DNA of 64,000 bases from Mucilaginibacter flavidus (GTDB lineage: Bacteria; Bacteroidota; Bacteroidia; Sphingobacteriales; Sphingobacteriaceae), in assembly GCF_024055575.1 (NCBI RefSeq), contig NZ_JAMXOE010000009.1, positions 124,001 through 188,000 of the forward strand. The letters are read 5' to 3'. Numbering within the stretch: position 1 is the first letter of the stretch; every line of letters begins with the position of its first letter. The notes under the pieces were generated by a model. It was not told the DNA's origin. It made no database searches and saw only the letters and a list, made by a program, of their open reading frames with translations. Made by a program: the position numbers and the translations under genes. Positions 1-9,100 of this stretch are shown piece after piece.

Positions 1-977
1 CCCAGTAACATAAATTCGCCGTAAATCACGGAAAAACGGACGGTAGCAGGGTTGTTTTTAAGATGAAAATAGATGATAAAAGGCACAATCATGATAGCGA
101 TCTTCAACAGGATAAAAGAGAGAAAGCTGCTCAACATCGGCAGGTCGATATGTTTTCGCAGCCGTGAACGCAGGCATTTTAAAATGAACATAAAATAGCA
201 GGCTATTCCCGCAGCGCCAACAGCAAATATCACATAGGTCCTAAAAGTAAGCCCAAAAAAGTAGGAGTCAACCAAAAAAAGAAGTAAGGCAATAACGATA
301 AGGTAATAGCTTGCAGTTAACAGCCTGGTTTTTTGGTACGACGAAACAAGGAACATTGGTACCAGCTTTGAACTTACACCGATAAGCATCAGCAGGAACC
401 AGCCGACCAACCCCAGGTGGGCATGCAGTTTCAGGAAATGCAGATGATCCTGCGGAAATATTGGGATTGTAAAATTAAAAACGAGGGCCGTTCCCAACGC
501 CACCGTAAAACAAAGGCACAGGCAGGCGCTAAAAATAAAATCTTCCTGTATGGTCTGTTGTTTTTTCCTTTTGCCGGTCAGGTATACATTAACAGTAAAT
601 AAGATGACGGCCAGCATTAATAAAACAGCCCCGCATTGCATGTGAACCCCAGGGACAAATACCCAAAACGAATAGACCAGGGCAAGCAGCCCGGGCAAAA
701 AGAAGCCAAGACTTATCCATGCCAGTTTTTCGCTGTAAAGTTCGGTTTCCAAAACTACCGGGATTAGCTGATAGGATGCACCAAGTATAACCATCGTTCC
801 CCATCCGAGCGCCGCCATGTGGGTAATCGCTAAGATCTGCGGATGAAAATAGTGCCCGGTAAATGCGTTTACTGAAAATAGCATCATGACAGACAGTATC
901 AAAAAGCAAAATGCAGCGAAAACGTAATGGGTCACGACTATTTTGTAAAGCCCGGGATTCTGTTTAACTGAACTCAT
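1..977 (-). CDS. Heme-copper oxidase subunit I-like membrane protein (partial, 3' end outside window)
   Basis: The 325 visible codons from the ATG at 977 contain no stop and run off the window edge, so the C-terminus is missing. The protein is polytopic, with long hydrophobic stretches nearly throughout. Histidine-bearing segments such as ITHMAALGWGT (H53) and LKLHAHLGLVGW (H185, H187) resemble cytochrome oxidase subunit I / NorB-like proteins. Whether all heme and copper ligands are present cannot be judged from the fragment. The start is fixed by an ATGA overlap with the stop of the DUF2249 gene upstream, so the two are translationally coupled. Inference: a small heme-copper-oxidase-like or NO/oxygen-related membrane protein of the inner membrane. 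A non-catalytic relative is equally possible. Confidence 0.7.
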   Translation of the reverse strand, partial: MSSVKQNPGLYKIVVTHYVFAAFCFLILSVMMLFSVNAFTGHYFHPQILAITHMAALGWGTMVILGASYQLIPVVLETELYSEKLAWISLGFFLPGLLALVYSFWVFVPGVHMQCGAVLLMLAVILFTVNVYLTGKRKKQQTIQEDFIFSACLCLCFTVALGTALVFNFTIPIFPQDHLHFLKLHAHLGLVGWFLLMLIGVSSKLVPMFLVSSYQKTRLLTASYYLIVIALLLFLVDSYFFGLTFRTYVIFAVGAAGIACYFMFILKCLRSRLRKHIDLPMLSSFLSFILLKIAIMIVPFIIYFHLKNNPATVRFSVIYGEFMLL

Positions 978-1795
978 TTTTTATAGATCAACATGTTGAT
1001 ATTGCCCGGCGCGAATGTTTTAAAAATATATTGAAGTCCTTGCTTTTCTAACTCAGGAAGAAGAAATACCGGGATCTTTTTATGGTGAACAAATAACGCA
1101 TGTCCAGCAGTCAAATTCGGGGTTTGCTCCAGGATGGCAAGCATAGGTTTTGGCATCTCGAGTTCACGCACATCCAAATAGCTAATTTGTTCCGGAACAA
1201 AACTTGCGAGCAGCATATCGAATTGCTGATCATCAATCGCAGGTTCTCTTGCCGGGATAGTCAGTACATCCGTTGCGGTATCCCCGGATTTGTTGAAATA
1301 GGTGATGACCGTATCAGTATCGACGTGCTCAACGCGATGCGTAAATCCTTTACTTGCTAACAGGTGGATCAGTGGGGACGGTTCAAACGAATTAATGAGT
1401 TTCAGGCCCTGATCCGTCTTTAATACTTTTACAGAAGATAATATTTCCTTGAGCGGGTCCTTATCCTGTGCTAATATCGGTCGAACGTCAAGTTCAAGAT
1501 AATCGAGCGGTTCCAGGAAGGGTACTGATACGTTGTTCGATTCCGTGTCAGCAACACAATCACCCGCCACTTTGAACCCGATCTCAGTCATGCTCGACAT
1601 AAAATCCGCGATCTCAGTTTTCGATATTTTGCAAGCGTCGGCAATGCTGACCCGTTTCACCAAAAGGTTGCGCAGTACCGGATTTTTAAGTTTTGAAAAT
1701 TTTTTATTTAGACTTACCAGGGTTTTAATAACCAGGTCGCGGTCGACTTCGAGCAGCTGGCTGATTTTTGTTTGCGCGGTAATTTTTAGTTCCAT
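974..1795 (-). CDS. DUF1858-DUF2249-DUF2249 protein
   Basis: Three small domains can be read. An N-terminal DUF1858-like helical domain covers about residues 1-75. A first DUF2249 domain begins at LELDVRP (about 105-170). A second begins at YLDVRELEMPKP (about 200-270) and carries the paired histidines of LFVHHKKIPVFLLPEL. DUF2249 and DUF1858 proteins commonly sit next to respiratory or NO-response genes, and their chemistry is not established. The stop overlaps the start of the membrane protein downstream by 4 bp (ATGA). An in-frame ATG also exists at 1816. I prefer 1795 because the product then starts directly with the conserved domain and the upstream ATG lies very close to the FNR-like palindrome. 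The start choice remains uncertain by seven residues. Confidence 0.8.
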   Translation of the reverse strand: MELKITAQTKISQLLEVDRDLVIKTLVSLNKKFSKLKNPVLRNLLVKRVSIADACKISKTEIADFMSSMTEIGFKVAGDCVADTESNNVSVPFLEPLDYLELDVRPILAQDKDPLKEILSSVKVLKTDQGLKLINSFEPSPLIHLLASKGFTHRVEHVDTDTVITYFNKSGDTATDVLTIPAREPAIDDQQFDMLLASFVPEQISYLDVRELEMPKPMLAILEQTPNLTAGHALFVHHKKIPVFLLPELEKQGLQYIFKTFAPGNINMLIYKK

Positions 1796-1825
1796 TCCAC
1801 AAAAATGCGGATACATTGATGATTG

Positions 1826-1847
1826 TTATATGATTTTAATCATATAA
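1826..1847 (-). promoter_or_regulatory. FNR/CRP-family operator candidate
   Basis: A perfect 10-bp inverted repeat with a 2-bp centre (TTATATGATT-TT-AATCATATAA). Its core ATGAT-N4-ATCAT matches the FNR-type pattern TTGAT-N4-ATCAA in every position except the outermost base of each half. It lies just upstream of the DUF1858/DUF2249 gene, the kind of gene often under Crp/FNR control. The centre is at 1836.5, exactly 41.5 bp from the A of the ATG at 1795. A classical class II activator position would therefore imply a leaderless start there. Function is inferred from symmetry, position and neighbour. Confidence 0.55.
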
Positions 1848-2081
1848 TAAGATGATATCATAGCATGATGTGGTCTCAAGTAGTGACTTGAACGGAATAT
1901 TTCAATTAAGAGAAATTCAGCTGAGATGCCTGGGTAAGTTTCAACAGGCTGGACATTTTCGGAGGCTGCTTCTATCCGCGTCAGACCCTCCTTCATCTTC
2001 TTTCATTTTTCGCGGCAAATCTGCCAGCCGTTTTAAATCAGCGATAAATCGTGGAGAAATTTGGAAGTCCTTCCATCTCGC

Positions 2082-2124
2082 ATGGGGCAGAAGTCGAACA
2101 TCGGACTTTTGCCCCATTTTTTTT
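2082..2124 (+). terminator. Strong hairpin with T-tract
   Basis: The arms are ATGGGGCAGAAGTC (2082-2095) and GACTTTTGCCCCAT (2104-2117), with one G-T pair and an 8-nt loop, followed by a run of T to 2124. This is the form of a rho-independent terminator on the plus strand. No plus-strand gene lies upstream for it to terminate, so it could instead end a small RNA or belong to a repeat element. Confidence 0.55.
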
Positions 2125-2149
2125 GCTTGCAACTCTTTGTTTCTCAGGT

Positions 2150-2179
2150 AAAGTCGCTTTACAAAAGTAAAGCAGCTTT
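2150..2179. repeat. Second hairpin next to the terminator-like hairpin
   Basis: The arms AAAGTCGCTTTAC (2150-2162) and GTAAAGCAGCTTT (2167-2179) pair with two mismatches around an AAAA loop. It follows the terminator-like hairpin by 25 bp. Two strong stems in tandem in a gene-free stretch suggest a structured RNA or a repeat element. Confidence 0.4.
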
Positions 2180-2532
2180 CATAGCCCGTCCCGGCATGGC
2201 GCAAAGACAAAGTCTCAAGGCATACCTTTCTTTAGGGGAGGATCGGCTTGAGCGCATAGTATATCAAATTGGAACGTTGAGCGGGCGGGAACACAGGCCC
2301 TGAAGTAATTGATCCCACAACTCTAATCTTTTTCAATTTCTCAAAGTTGACTTTTCTGCAGGTAAATGTCCTTAAGCATCCTCTCGCTTCTTATTATTCT
2401 ACCGCCCGGATCCCTTCGTCTATTATTAACCGCCGTTCGTCTATGTTTTGTCTGTCGCTGCGACGGCGCAGCTTACTTTTATTACGGTTCATGGCCTATG
2501 GAAGCTGTCACCTGCAAATAATCTATCGCGTT

Positions 2533-4344
2533 ATGAAAAACATTTACAAAAGCATTTTCCTGTTATTTATAGTAGCTTTCATGGTCGTGTCATGTAGTAA
2601 GGAGGGGTTACAAGGGCCCGATGGTCCGGCCGGTCCGCAAGGTCCGGCGGGTACTACAGGCCCCGCCGGACCTGCCGGGAAAGACGGCTCAATTATTTAT
2701 AGTGGTAACACAATTCCATCGGGAACTACGGGTCTGCCTGGCGATTACTACCTGAACCGTTCCACCGGCGACCTCTATGGCCCTAAAACTGCAAACGGCT
2801 GGGATCCGCCAATTAGCCTCAAGGGGGCACAGGGTGCTACAGGAAATACCGGTGCTACAGGAAATACCGGTGCTACCGGGGCTACGGGAGCTACCGGCGC
2901 CTCGGGCAGTAAATTATTGAGCGGAAATGGCACGCCATCAAATACACAAGGGGCAGTTGGTGATTACTACCTGGACAAAACAAATCTTTTATTGTATGGG
3001 CCAAAAAATACAAGCTGGGGCACCCCCGTTTTATTGCGCGGTGCTCAAGGCCCGCAGGGTCCAGTTGGCCCTGCCGGAGCTGACGGAAGTATAATTTACA
3101 GCGGCAATGGCGCTCCGGACGCAACGCTCGGCCAAAATGGGGACTATTATTTCAATAAAGCTACGGGTGGGCTATACGGCCCTAAAACCGCACGCGGATG
3201 GGGCGCGGCTACCTCATTAGTAGGGCCACAGGGAGCCACCGGTGCAACCGGCTCTACTGGCGCCACCGGCGCAACGGGCGCCACTGGTGCGGCAGGAGCA
3301 ACGATTTTGAACGGGAACGGCCCACCGTCGCTTACAATGGGCAAGGTTGGAGATTTTTATCTTGACTTGAGCACATATTTCTTTTATGGGCCGAAAACTG
3401 CATCAAGCTGGGGAACAAGAACGCTCCTGAAAGGAGCCCAGGGAGCGCAAGGCCCGGTTGGCCCCGCCGGGGCTGATGGCAGCATTATCTACAGCGGCAC
3501 AGGAGCTCCGGACCCTGCCGTAGGTACCATTGGCGATTATTATTTTGATAAAACTAATCGCTCCTTTTATGGCCCTAAAACTGCAGGGGGGTGGGGAAGC
3601 CCGACGTCATTAGTCGGCGCGACAGGAGCTACCGGCGGAACTGGTGCCACGGGTGCAACCGGCGCTGCGGGTGCCGATGGATCGACGATATTGAGCGGCC
3701 TTGGTGCGCCCGACCCTGCAACCGGAAAAGCAGGTGACTTTTACCTTGACAGGCAAACCTACCTGTTTTATGGCCCTAAAAACGTGGATGGCTGGGGTCC
3801 TGGCGTATCGCTGAAAGGTGCTCCGGGAAGCGGCGGGAATGCTGTCGCGTACGAAACTTCGGACTTTGACTTTCCGCAATGGAACGTTTATGGTAACGCA
3901 ACTGCAGGCCCGCCCACGAGCTTTGTATTGAGGCATCAGCGATTTATAGGCGACTCCGTAACCTTTTTCAGATTACCAGATTCTGTTTATAATTCGCTAC
4001 GGAACGGTGTGACACTGGTTTATGCGCAAATTGTTAACCCGGCTGATACATCGGTACACCAATGGATACAATTGCCTTACACCAATGTTATAGGTACATC
4101 AAACATACAATCATATACATTCCGTGCAATCGCATCTCTTGCCGGGAACAGCGTACGTATATTCTGCAATATCAGTAACGCTGTTAACACGCAGCCCTCG
4201 CCACTGCTTAATATAAATAAGATACGGGTGATTATATCGCCGCAAACTTCCACCGGTACACTCAATGTCGTCGGCGGTCAGTCAATTAAACAGGTAATGC
4301 GGCAGTTTAGCCTAACAGATCGAAGTTTTAAGACAGTTAAATAG
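2533..4344 (+). CDS. Collagen-like repeat lipoprotein
   Basis: A 603-residue protein. The start at 2533 gives a clean lipoprotein signal, MKNIYKSIFLLFIVAFMVVSC, with the acylated Cys at residue 21. The longer frame from 2347 would add 62 basic, unsignal-like residues and is rejected. Residues about 25-435 hold six modules. Each joins Gly-X-Y triplets (GPQGPAG, GATGATG types) to a globular insert with the pattern GDYY-x-D/N-x5-LYGPK-x4-GW. A C-terminal domain of about 165 residues has no collagen triplets and looks beta-rich. Collagen-like lipoproteins of this form are common in Bacteroidota and are probably cell-surface stalks or adhesins. A terminator follows, so it is probably transcribed separately from the barrel gene downstream. 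Confidence 0.9.
   Translation: MKNIYKSIFLLFIVAFMVVSCSKEGLQGPDGPAGPQGPAGTTGPAGPAGKDGSIIYSGNTIPSGTTGLPGDYYLNRSTGDLYGPKTANGWDPPISLKGAQGATGNTGATGNTGATGATGATGASGSKLLSGNGTPSNTQGAVGDYYLDKTNLLLYGPKNTSWGTPVLLRGAQGPQGPVGPAGADGSIIYSGNGAPDATLGQNGDYYFNKATGGLYGPKTARGWGAATSLVGPQGATGATGSTGATGATGATGAAGATILNGNGPPSLTMGKVGDFYLDLSTYFFYGPKTASSWGTRTLLKGAQGAQGPVGPAGADGSIIYSGTGAPDPAVGTIGDYYFDKTNRSFYGPKTAGGWGSPTSLVGATGATGGTGATGATGAAGADGSTILSGLGAPDPATGKAGDFYLDRQTYLFYGPKNVDGWGPGVSLKGAPGSGGNAVAYETSDFDFPQWNVYGNATAGPPTSFVLRHQRFIGDSVTFFRLPDSVYNSLRNGVTLVYAQIVNPADTSVHQWIQLPYTNVIGTSNIQSYTFRAIASLAGNSVRIFCNISNAVNTQPSPLLNINKIRVIISPQTSTGTLNVVGGQSIKQVMRQFSLTDRSFKTVK
2605..3840 (+). repeat. Six tandem collagen/YGPK modules inside the lipoprotein gene
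   Basis: Six in-frame modules of about 60-75 codons each. Each starts with a short SxxxGNGxP-type segment, then GDYY or GDFY, YGPK and GW, and then Gly-X-Y triplets. Modules 1, 3 and 5 carry longer GATG-rich triplet runs, while 2 and 4 carry GAQGPQGPVGPAGADG-type runs, so the array alternates two module kinds. This suggests duplication of a two-module unit. DNA identity between copies is moderate, not recent-duplicate level. Confidence 0.8.
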
Positions 4345-4354
4345 TTCATAACCA

Positions 4355-4387
4355 GGGCGTGCCTTAAATTAATGGCACGCCCCTTTT
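4355..4387 (+). terminator. Rho-independent terminator after the collagen-like gene
   Basis: The stem GGGCGTGCC (4355-4363) / GGCACGCCC (4374-4382) pairs perfectly around a 10-nt AT loop and is followed by TTTT. It sits 10 bp after the stop of the lipoprotein gene. It also covers the upstream in-frame ATG at 4372 of the next gene, which argues for the later start at 4417. Confidence 0.8.
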
Positions 4388-4416
4388 CTACTCGCCACTA
4401 CCAGCCAGATTTGTTT

Positions 4417-6099
4417 ATGAAGCACCTTATTAACGTCTTATGGGTTCTAATGCTGATGGTTGTTTTGGCCATCCCGGCGCGTGCGCAGGATGTATCGAAA
4501 ATGGCTAACGCGCAGCCGGTTACCATCAGCGGCCAGTTTGGCTTAGGCCTGGGCACCTACACCTCATCGGGCATTGATAACCGCGAACATCCATTTTCCT
4601 ATCTGCTTAGCGGAGCGCCGGTTTTAACCGTATATGGTATATCGTTCCCTTTTTCGGTGGTCGTAAGCGACCAGCAGCGCGGGTTCAGACAACCTTTTAA
4701 TCAATATGGCATCAGTCCGCAATACAAATGGCTTACCGTGCACGCCGGCTGGCAAAGCATTACGTGGTCGCCGTTTACGTTGTCGGGCTATAACTTTTTA
4801 GGCGGAGGAATCGAAGCAAATCCAGGTAAACTCAGGCTGGGCTTTATTTACGGGCGTTTTAATAAGGCAATTGTGGAAAGTTCTTCCGAGCCGCTGCTCT
4901 TTCAAACACCGTCATACAGCCGCTCGGGCTATGCCGCTAAATTAGGCTATGGTACCGAGCAAAATCATGTCGACATAACTTTTCTGAAAGCAAAAGACGA
5001 CCCTAATTCTATTCAAAACCCATCTATTGTTTCCGGCCTGCAGCCCGCGGAGAACCTGGTGGCGGGTATCGGTACAAAATTCCTGATTGCTAAACATTTT
5101 CGGTGGGAGGCAGACGTAGCGGGCAGCTTGTACACACGCAACCGTTTGAGCGACACACTGCGCGATTTTGATTTGGGCGGGTTTAACTTCCTGAAAAACT
5201 GGATAACGCTCAATAATTCCAGTCAGCTGCTAACTGCCGTGCAAACCGCGTTAAGTTATCAGAACAATAACTATAATATCGGCATACAATACAAACGCGT
5301 CGATCCTGATTTTAAATCGATGGGGGCTTACTATTTCGAAACCGATGTGGCTAACTATACTGTAAATGGCGGCCTTTCGCTTCTCAAAAACCAACTCCAG
5401 CTAAACGGCAGTTTAGGCTTTCAGCACGACAATGTCGCACATGACCTGTTGTACACCTCGCATCGCACCATTAGCTCATTCAGCGCATCGTACAACACAT
5501 CAAAATTCGGTGCCGACTTCCGCTTTTCGAACTATGGTATTACGCAGGACAGGGGTCTTAACCCGGTTATCGATACCTTCCGTGTAGCCCGCACCAATTA
5601 TAACGTAAACGGCCTTATCCGTTACATGCTTGGCGATTCGGTTATATCACACAGCTTTATTTTATCGGGTAACCTGCAATCGCTGGTTGACTTAAACCAT
5701 TTTACATCGGGCCAAAGTCAGAGCAACAGCAAAAGCGCCAATCTTTCTTATTCCCTTGGGTTTGGTAAGTCGGGATTAAGTATCAACTCTAATTTGAACT
5801 ATACTGTTGCGCAAATCAGCACAATGCATACCCGCCTGTTTGGCCCTTCAATCGGTATCAGCCATCAACTCGATAAAAACAGGCTGATGCTGAATGCTAA
5901 TATCGCCTATCAGCAACAGCATAACGATGACAAGAATGCAGGCAACGTGATCAACGCCTATCTCAACGGCTCATACCGGCTGGGTAAGCGCGACGGCATT
6001 ACCACTACCATATCTTACTTGAAAAGCAATTCGAAGGATGCAACGCTGCCGTCTTTCAGCGAATTACGGTCGTCATTATCCTTAACACATACTTTTTAG
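4417..6099 (+). CDS. Outer-membrane beta-barrel protein of a surface operon
   Basis: A 560-residue protein with signal peptide MKHLINVLWVLMLMVVLAIPARAQ. The mature part is an unbroken series of alternating amphipathic strands, and the chain ends in THTF. A terminal Phe is the usual Bam recognition feature of outer-membrane barrels. No TonB box or plug domain is visible, so it is not a TonB-dependent receptor. I do not recognise a named family. The stop lies 1 bp before the start of the 2400-residue gene, and the fibronectin-III gene follows 8 bp after that one, so the three are almost certainly co-transcribed. Inference: a dedicated outer-membrane partner, pore or anchor for the giant secreted protein. 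Confidence 0.8.
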   Translation: MKHLINVLWVLMLMVVLAIPARAQDVSKMANAQPVTISGQFGLGLGTYTSSGIDNREHPFSYLLSGAPVLTVYGISFPFSVVVSDQQRGFRQPFNQYGISPQYKWLTVHAGWQSITWSPFTLSGYNFLGGGIEANPGKLRLGFIYGRFNKAIVESSSEPLLFQTPSYSRSGYAAKLGYGTEQNHVDITFLKAKDDPNSIQNPSIVSGLQPAENLVAGIGTKFLIAKHFRWEADVAGSLYTRNRLSDTLRDFDLGGFNFLKNWITLNNSSQLLTAVQTALSYQNNNYNIGIQYKRVDPDFKSMGAYYFETDVANYTVNGGLSLLKNQLQLNGSLGFQHDNVAHDLLYTSHRTISSFSASYNTSKFGADFRFSNYGITQDRGLNPVIDTFRVARTNYNVNGLIRYMLGDSVISHSFILSGNLQSLVDLNHFTSGQSQSNSKSANLSYSLGFGKSGLSINSNLNYTVAQISTMHTRLFGPSIGISHQLDKNRLMLNANIAYQQQHNDDKNAGNVINAYLNGSYRLGKRDGITTTISYLKSNSKDATLPSFSELRSSLSLTHTF

Positions 6100-6100
6100 C

Positions 6101-9100
6101 ATGATGAAAACGTACAAATCCACGATTAAGAATTTCAGCAGAGTGATTTTTGCAGCCGTCATGCTGTTTGCCGGCGCAGTTAAGGCGCAAACTGTAAATA
6201 TCACCATAAACGTTTTGCCGCCATATTCGCCCTATTATTCCGATTACACCAGCGCTTATGCTTCTAAAACGCTGCTCATCCTTCAAAACACGTCTGGCAC
6301 ACAGCAAAGGATAAGACTAGCCGGCAAATTGCAGGGCGATAACGGCATTCTTATTTCAACCCGTGGCAATTACCGCCCCGTTCAGCCAATTGTTCTTAAT
6401 CCCCACGAAACTAAGCAGCTAAACGGAACCACCCTTCAAAGTGTGTTTGATTTAAACAGCGTTAACGTGTACGGTATAGATAAGGCTAAGCTGGCTGCTT
6501 CCTCGCGTATACCTGAGGGACATTATACATTATGTATTGAAGCATATGAGTATAACGGCGTCCGTTTGATTTCTGCAAATGCGCCGATGGGTTGCAGTAT
6601 GATTACTATCACCAATCCCGACCCTCCGGTACTGGTAGGCCCGGCAAGGAATGAGCGCCTGCGTGCAACGCCGGCAAATACTGCTTTTTTTAATTGGATT
6701 AACCCCGGTACAGTTCCGCTTGGTACACAATATAAGCTTGAAATTGCCGAAATGCCTGATCCGGCAAGAGACCCCAATCAAATACTTAATGCCTCCTCGC
6801 TGCCGGTTTTAACTACCGTGGTTACCGGCACAAGCTACCAGTATAACATGCGCAATGTGCCGTTTAAACCAGGTAAAAGTTACGCGTGGAGGGTAACAGC
6901 TGTTGATCCGAATAACAGAGTGGTCTTCAGGAACAACGGTCGCAGCCCGGCCTCGGTTTTTATTTATGAGCAGGATAACGGTAAGGACGATAAGCTTGGG
7001 CCAACCAAGCACGGCGACGATTTTTCTGTAGTTCATTATGATTACCAGGTAAGTGGAAACTTGACTTATAAGTATCATTTGGCTAATGACAAGCAGATGC
7101 CGTATATAAAAACCGCCCGCCGCGATACCGCTGTGCCGCTGAAGCTTACTAAAATTGAGCTGGTTTACGGGTTGTGCTATGTGCCGATGGATATTCACCA
7201 GGAAGAAATCAAACAATATAAGCAGGGGGCGCCTCCCAATGGTTCAAAAATTGGCGATTGGATGGGGAAAAACGTAGGGAAGCAGGGGGGGGAAATAGGA
7301 AGCGGTTCCGGTTCGAAGACTGATTTTAATAAACCGGGTGATCAGATAGTAAGTCAGGCCGTACAGCAGCAGGAAAACAAGGTAGAGAAATATAATGGCG
7401 TAAATGGTAATGCAAATGCGGGGAGCCAGGTGAATGCCGGGGGCAAGTCAAAGGTAAAAAAGGGGGCAAAGTACATTCCTGATACGCCACCGGTGATAGA
7501 TACCATAGACCAAACTGGGGATTTATTGCTGCCCGCGACCGATTATGGGCCGCAAAATGTTGTTGCGACCGCTAAAACCGATGCAAACGGACATTATGAA
7601 TTCGATTTTGATTCGAAGCTGCCCTGCAAAATTATCCAGGTGTACCCGGAATCAAACGTGGCGATGGTAATGTGCTATTATATTAACGTTATAAACAAGC
7701 AGTATTCTGACCCGCATTCGTTCATTTACGCTAAACCGCCGGTCGATAAAGATGAAACCACCCAGGTTGACGCAGGTACGCAAAACGTTTTTGTAAACAA
7801 CTACCGGCTTCATGTTTTAATAGATCGAAACCCGGAAGGCGGAACTAATACCGGCAAGGTCGCCGGGGCTTCAGTTGAGGGAACGGCAGACGACACCGTG
7901 CAGGTATACGTGCTGAGAAAGCTGCCGCGTTCGCCCTCCATTCCAAATGATGAAGGTGATAATGTTGGCCACGCGCCGTTTAAACCGGTTGATACCACCG
8001 CCGGTTGGTATGTTGGCGGCAATAAATATGAAATTGTATCACACCATCAATCCAGCATGGATCATGACGCATTATTTAATACATACACAGGCAGTGTTGT
8101 TTTTGATAACCTGGTTGACAACCTTAAGGCATCAGATTCATATTACGTATACGCCGAATACAAACACAGCAAAGTTTCCTTCGAGCCGGTAGAGGTGTCG
8201 ATGGCCCCGGTTGAGGACGATGATTATCAGCCATACACCAAGCCCTTTGTGCGCTACAAGGACATCGATTTCAGGCCAAGCTATGTGTCGTTCACCGTTA
8301 AGGGAGTGCTGAAATATCGATTTAAAGATGGTTCAGCAAGGCCGCTGCCGAATACATCAATAGTGCTTGAGTCGATACCTATGTATCCTGATGGTAAAGG
8401 CAATATTGTTCACGACGAAAACAAGGCGAAAACGTACGCGGCTGTCTTTACCGACCCGAACGGCTATTTTGAGCTAAATTCAGGCGTTTTGCAATATGAC
8501 CAGCTTGAGCTGTACAATTATAATAACGGCTTTGGCTTTCAGCAATATCTCAAGGTATTCAGCCCGTACTATGGTAGTCCCGATATAGCATACTCATTCC
8601 GTGCGGGCAACACCTATAATGTGGGTGAAGTGATAGCGCAGGTAAAGGATTTTAACTTGAATGTAACAATCAAAGGATATAACAGCAATACAAAACTTAC
8701 TGAAAAATTAAAAAATCAGCGTGTGTACCTGTGCCGCCTAACTGGCTTTAACTATGCACAATTTGGTATACCAGATGATGAGGGACAACAAAACGGGCTT
8801 GAACAAAAGACGATACAGGATTATTATTATAATAATTATAAAGTTATCGGTTACGGCGTTACCAATACTGACGGTGTCGCGTCCTTCAGCAGGCTAGTGT
8901 CAAATGACGTGTACAATGCCAGCGATACGTATTACATTTATTCGGAATCGGAAATATTAACAGGGGATAACTATTCAACAGTTTCGGCGCAGCAGGTAGA
9001 TCCCCATGTCGCTATTTTTACTACCAATGGCCATTATTTCGACGAGCCTGTGTTGAACAGCATAGTCGGTCAAAAAAATGTTTCGGTAGATGTAACCGTA

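Larger units (their letters stand above)
1862..2346. other. Gene-free interval with two adjacent hairpins
   Basis: No open frame here has a recognisable product. Short frames on both strands mirror each other across the hairpin at 2082-2117, as expected for an inverted repeat and not for a protein. The interval separates the divergent DUF2249 gene and the collagen-like lipoprotein. It contains the two hairpins listed separately. It may be a repeat element or a small structured RNA; nothing in the sequence decides between these. Confidence 0.4.

Noticed and set aside
1796..1816. Start of the DUF1858 protein at 1816.
   Set aside because: It adds seven residues (MYPHFCG) ahead of the domain and sits only 10 bp from the FNR-like site. 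It was kept as an alternative and not as the call.
1941..2303. Plus and minus frames with similar MGQKS-type peptides.
   Set aside because: Their similarity is caused by the inverted repeat at 2082-2117, so neither is evidence of a protein.
2347..2532. N-terminal extension of the collagen-like protein by 62 residues.
   Set aside because: The extension is basic and has no signal features, while the Met at 2533 starts a clean lipoprotein signal.
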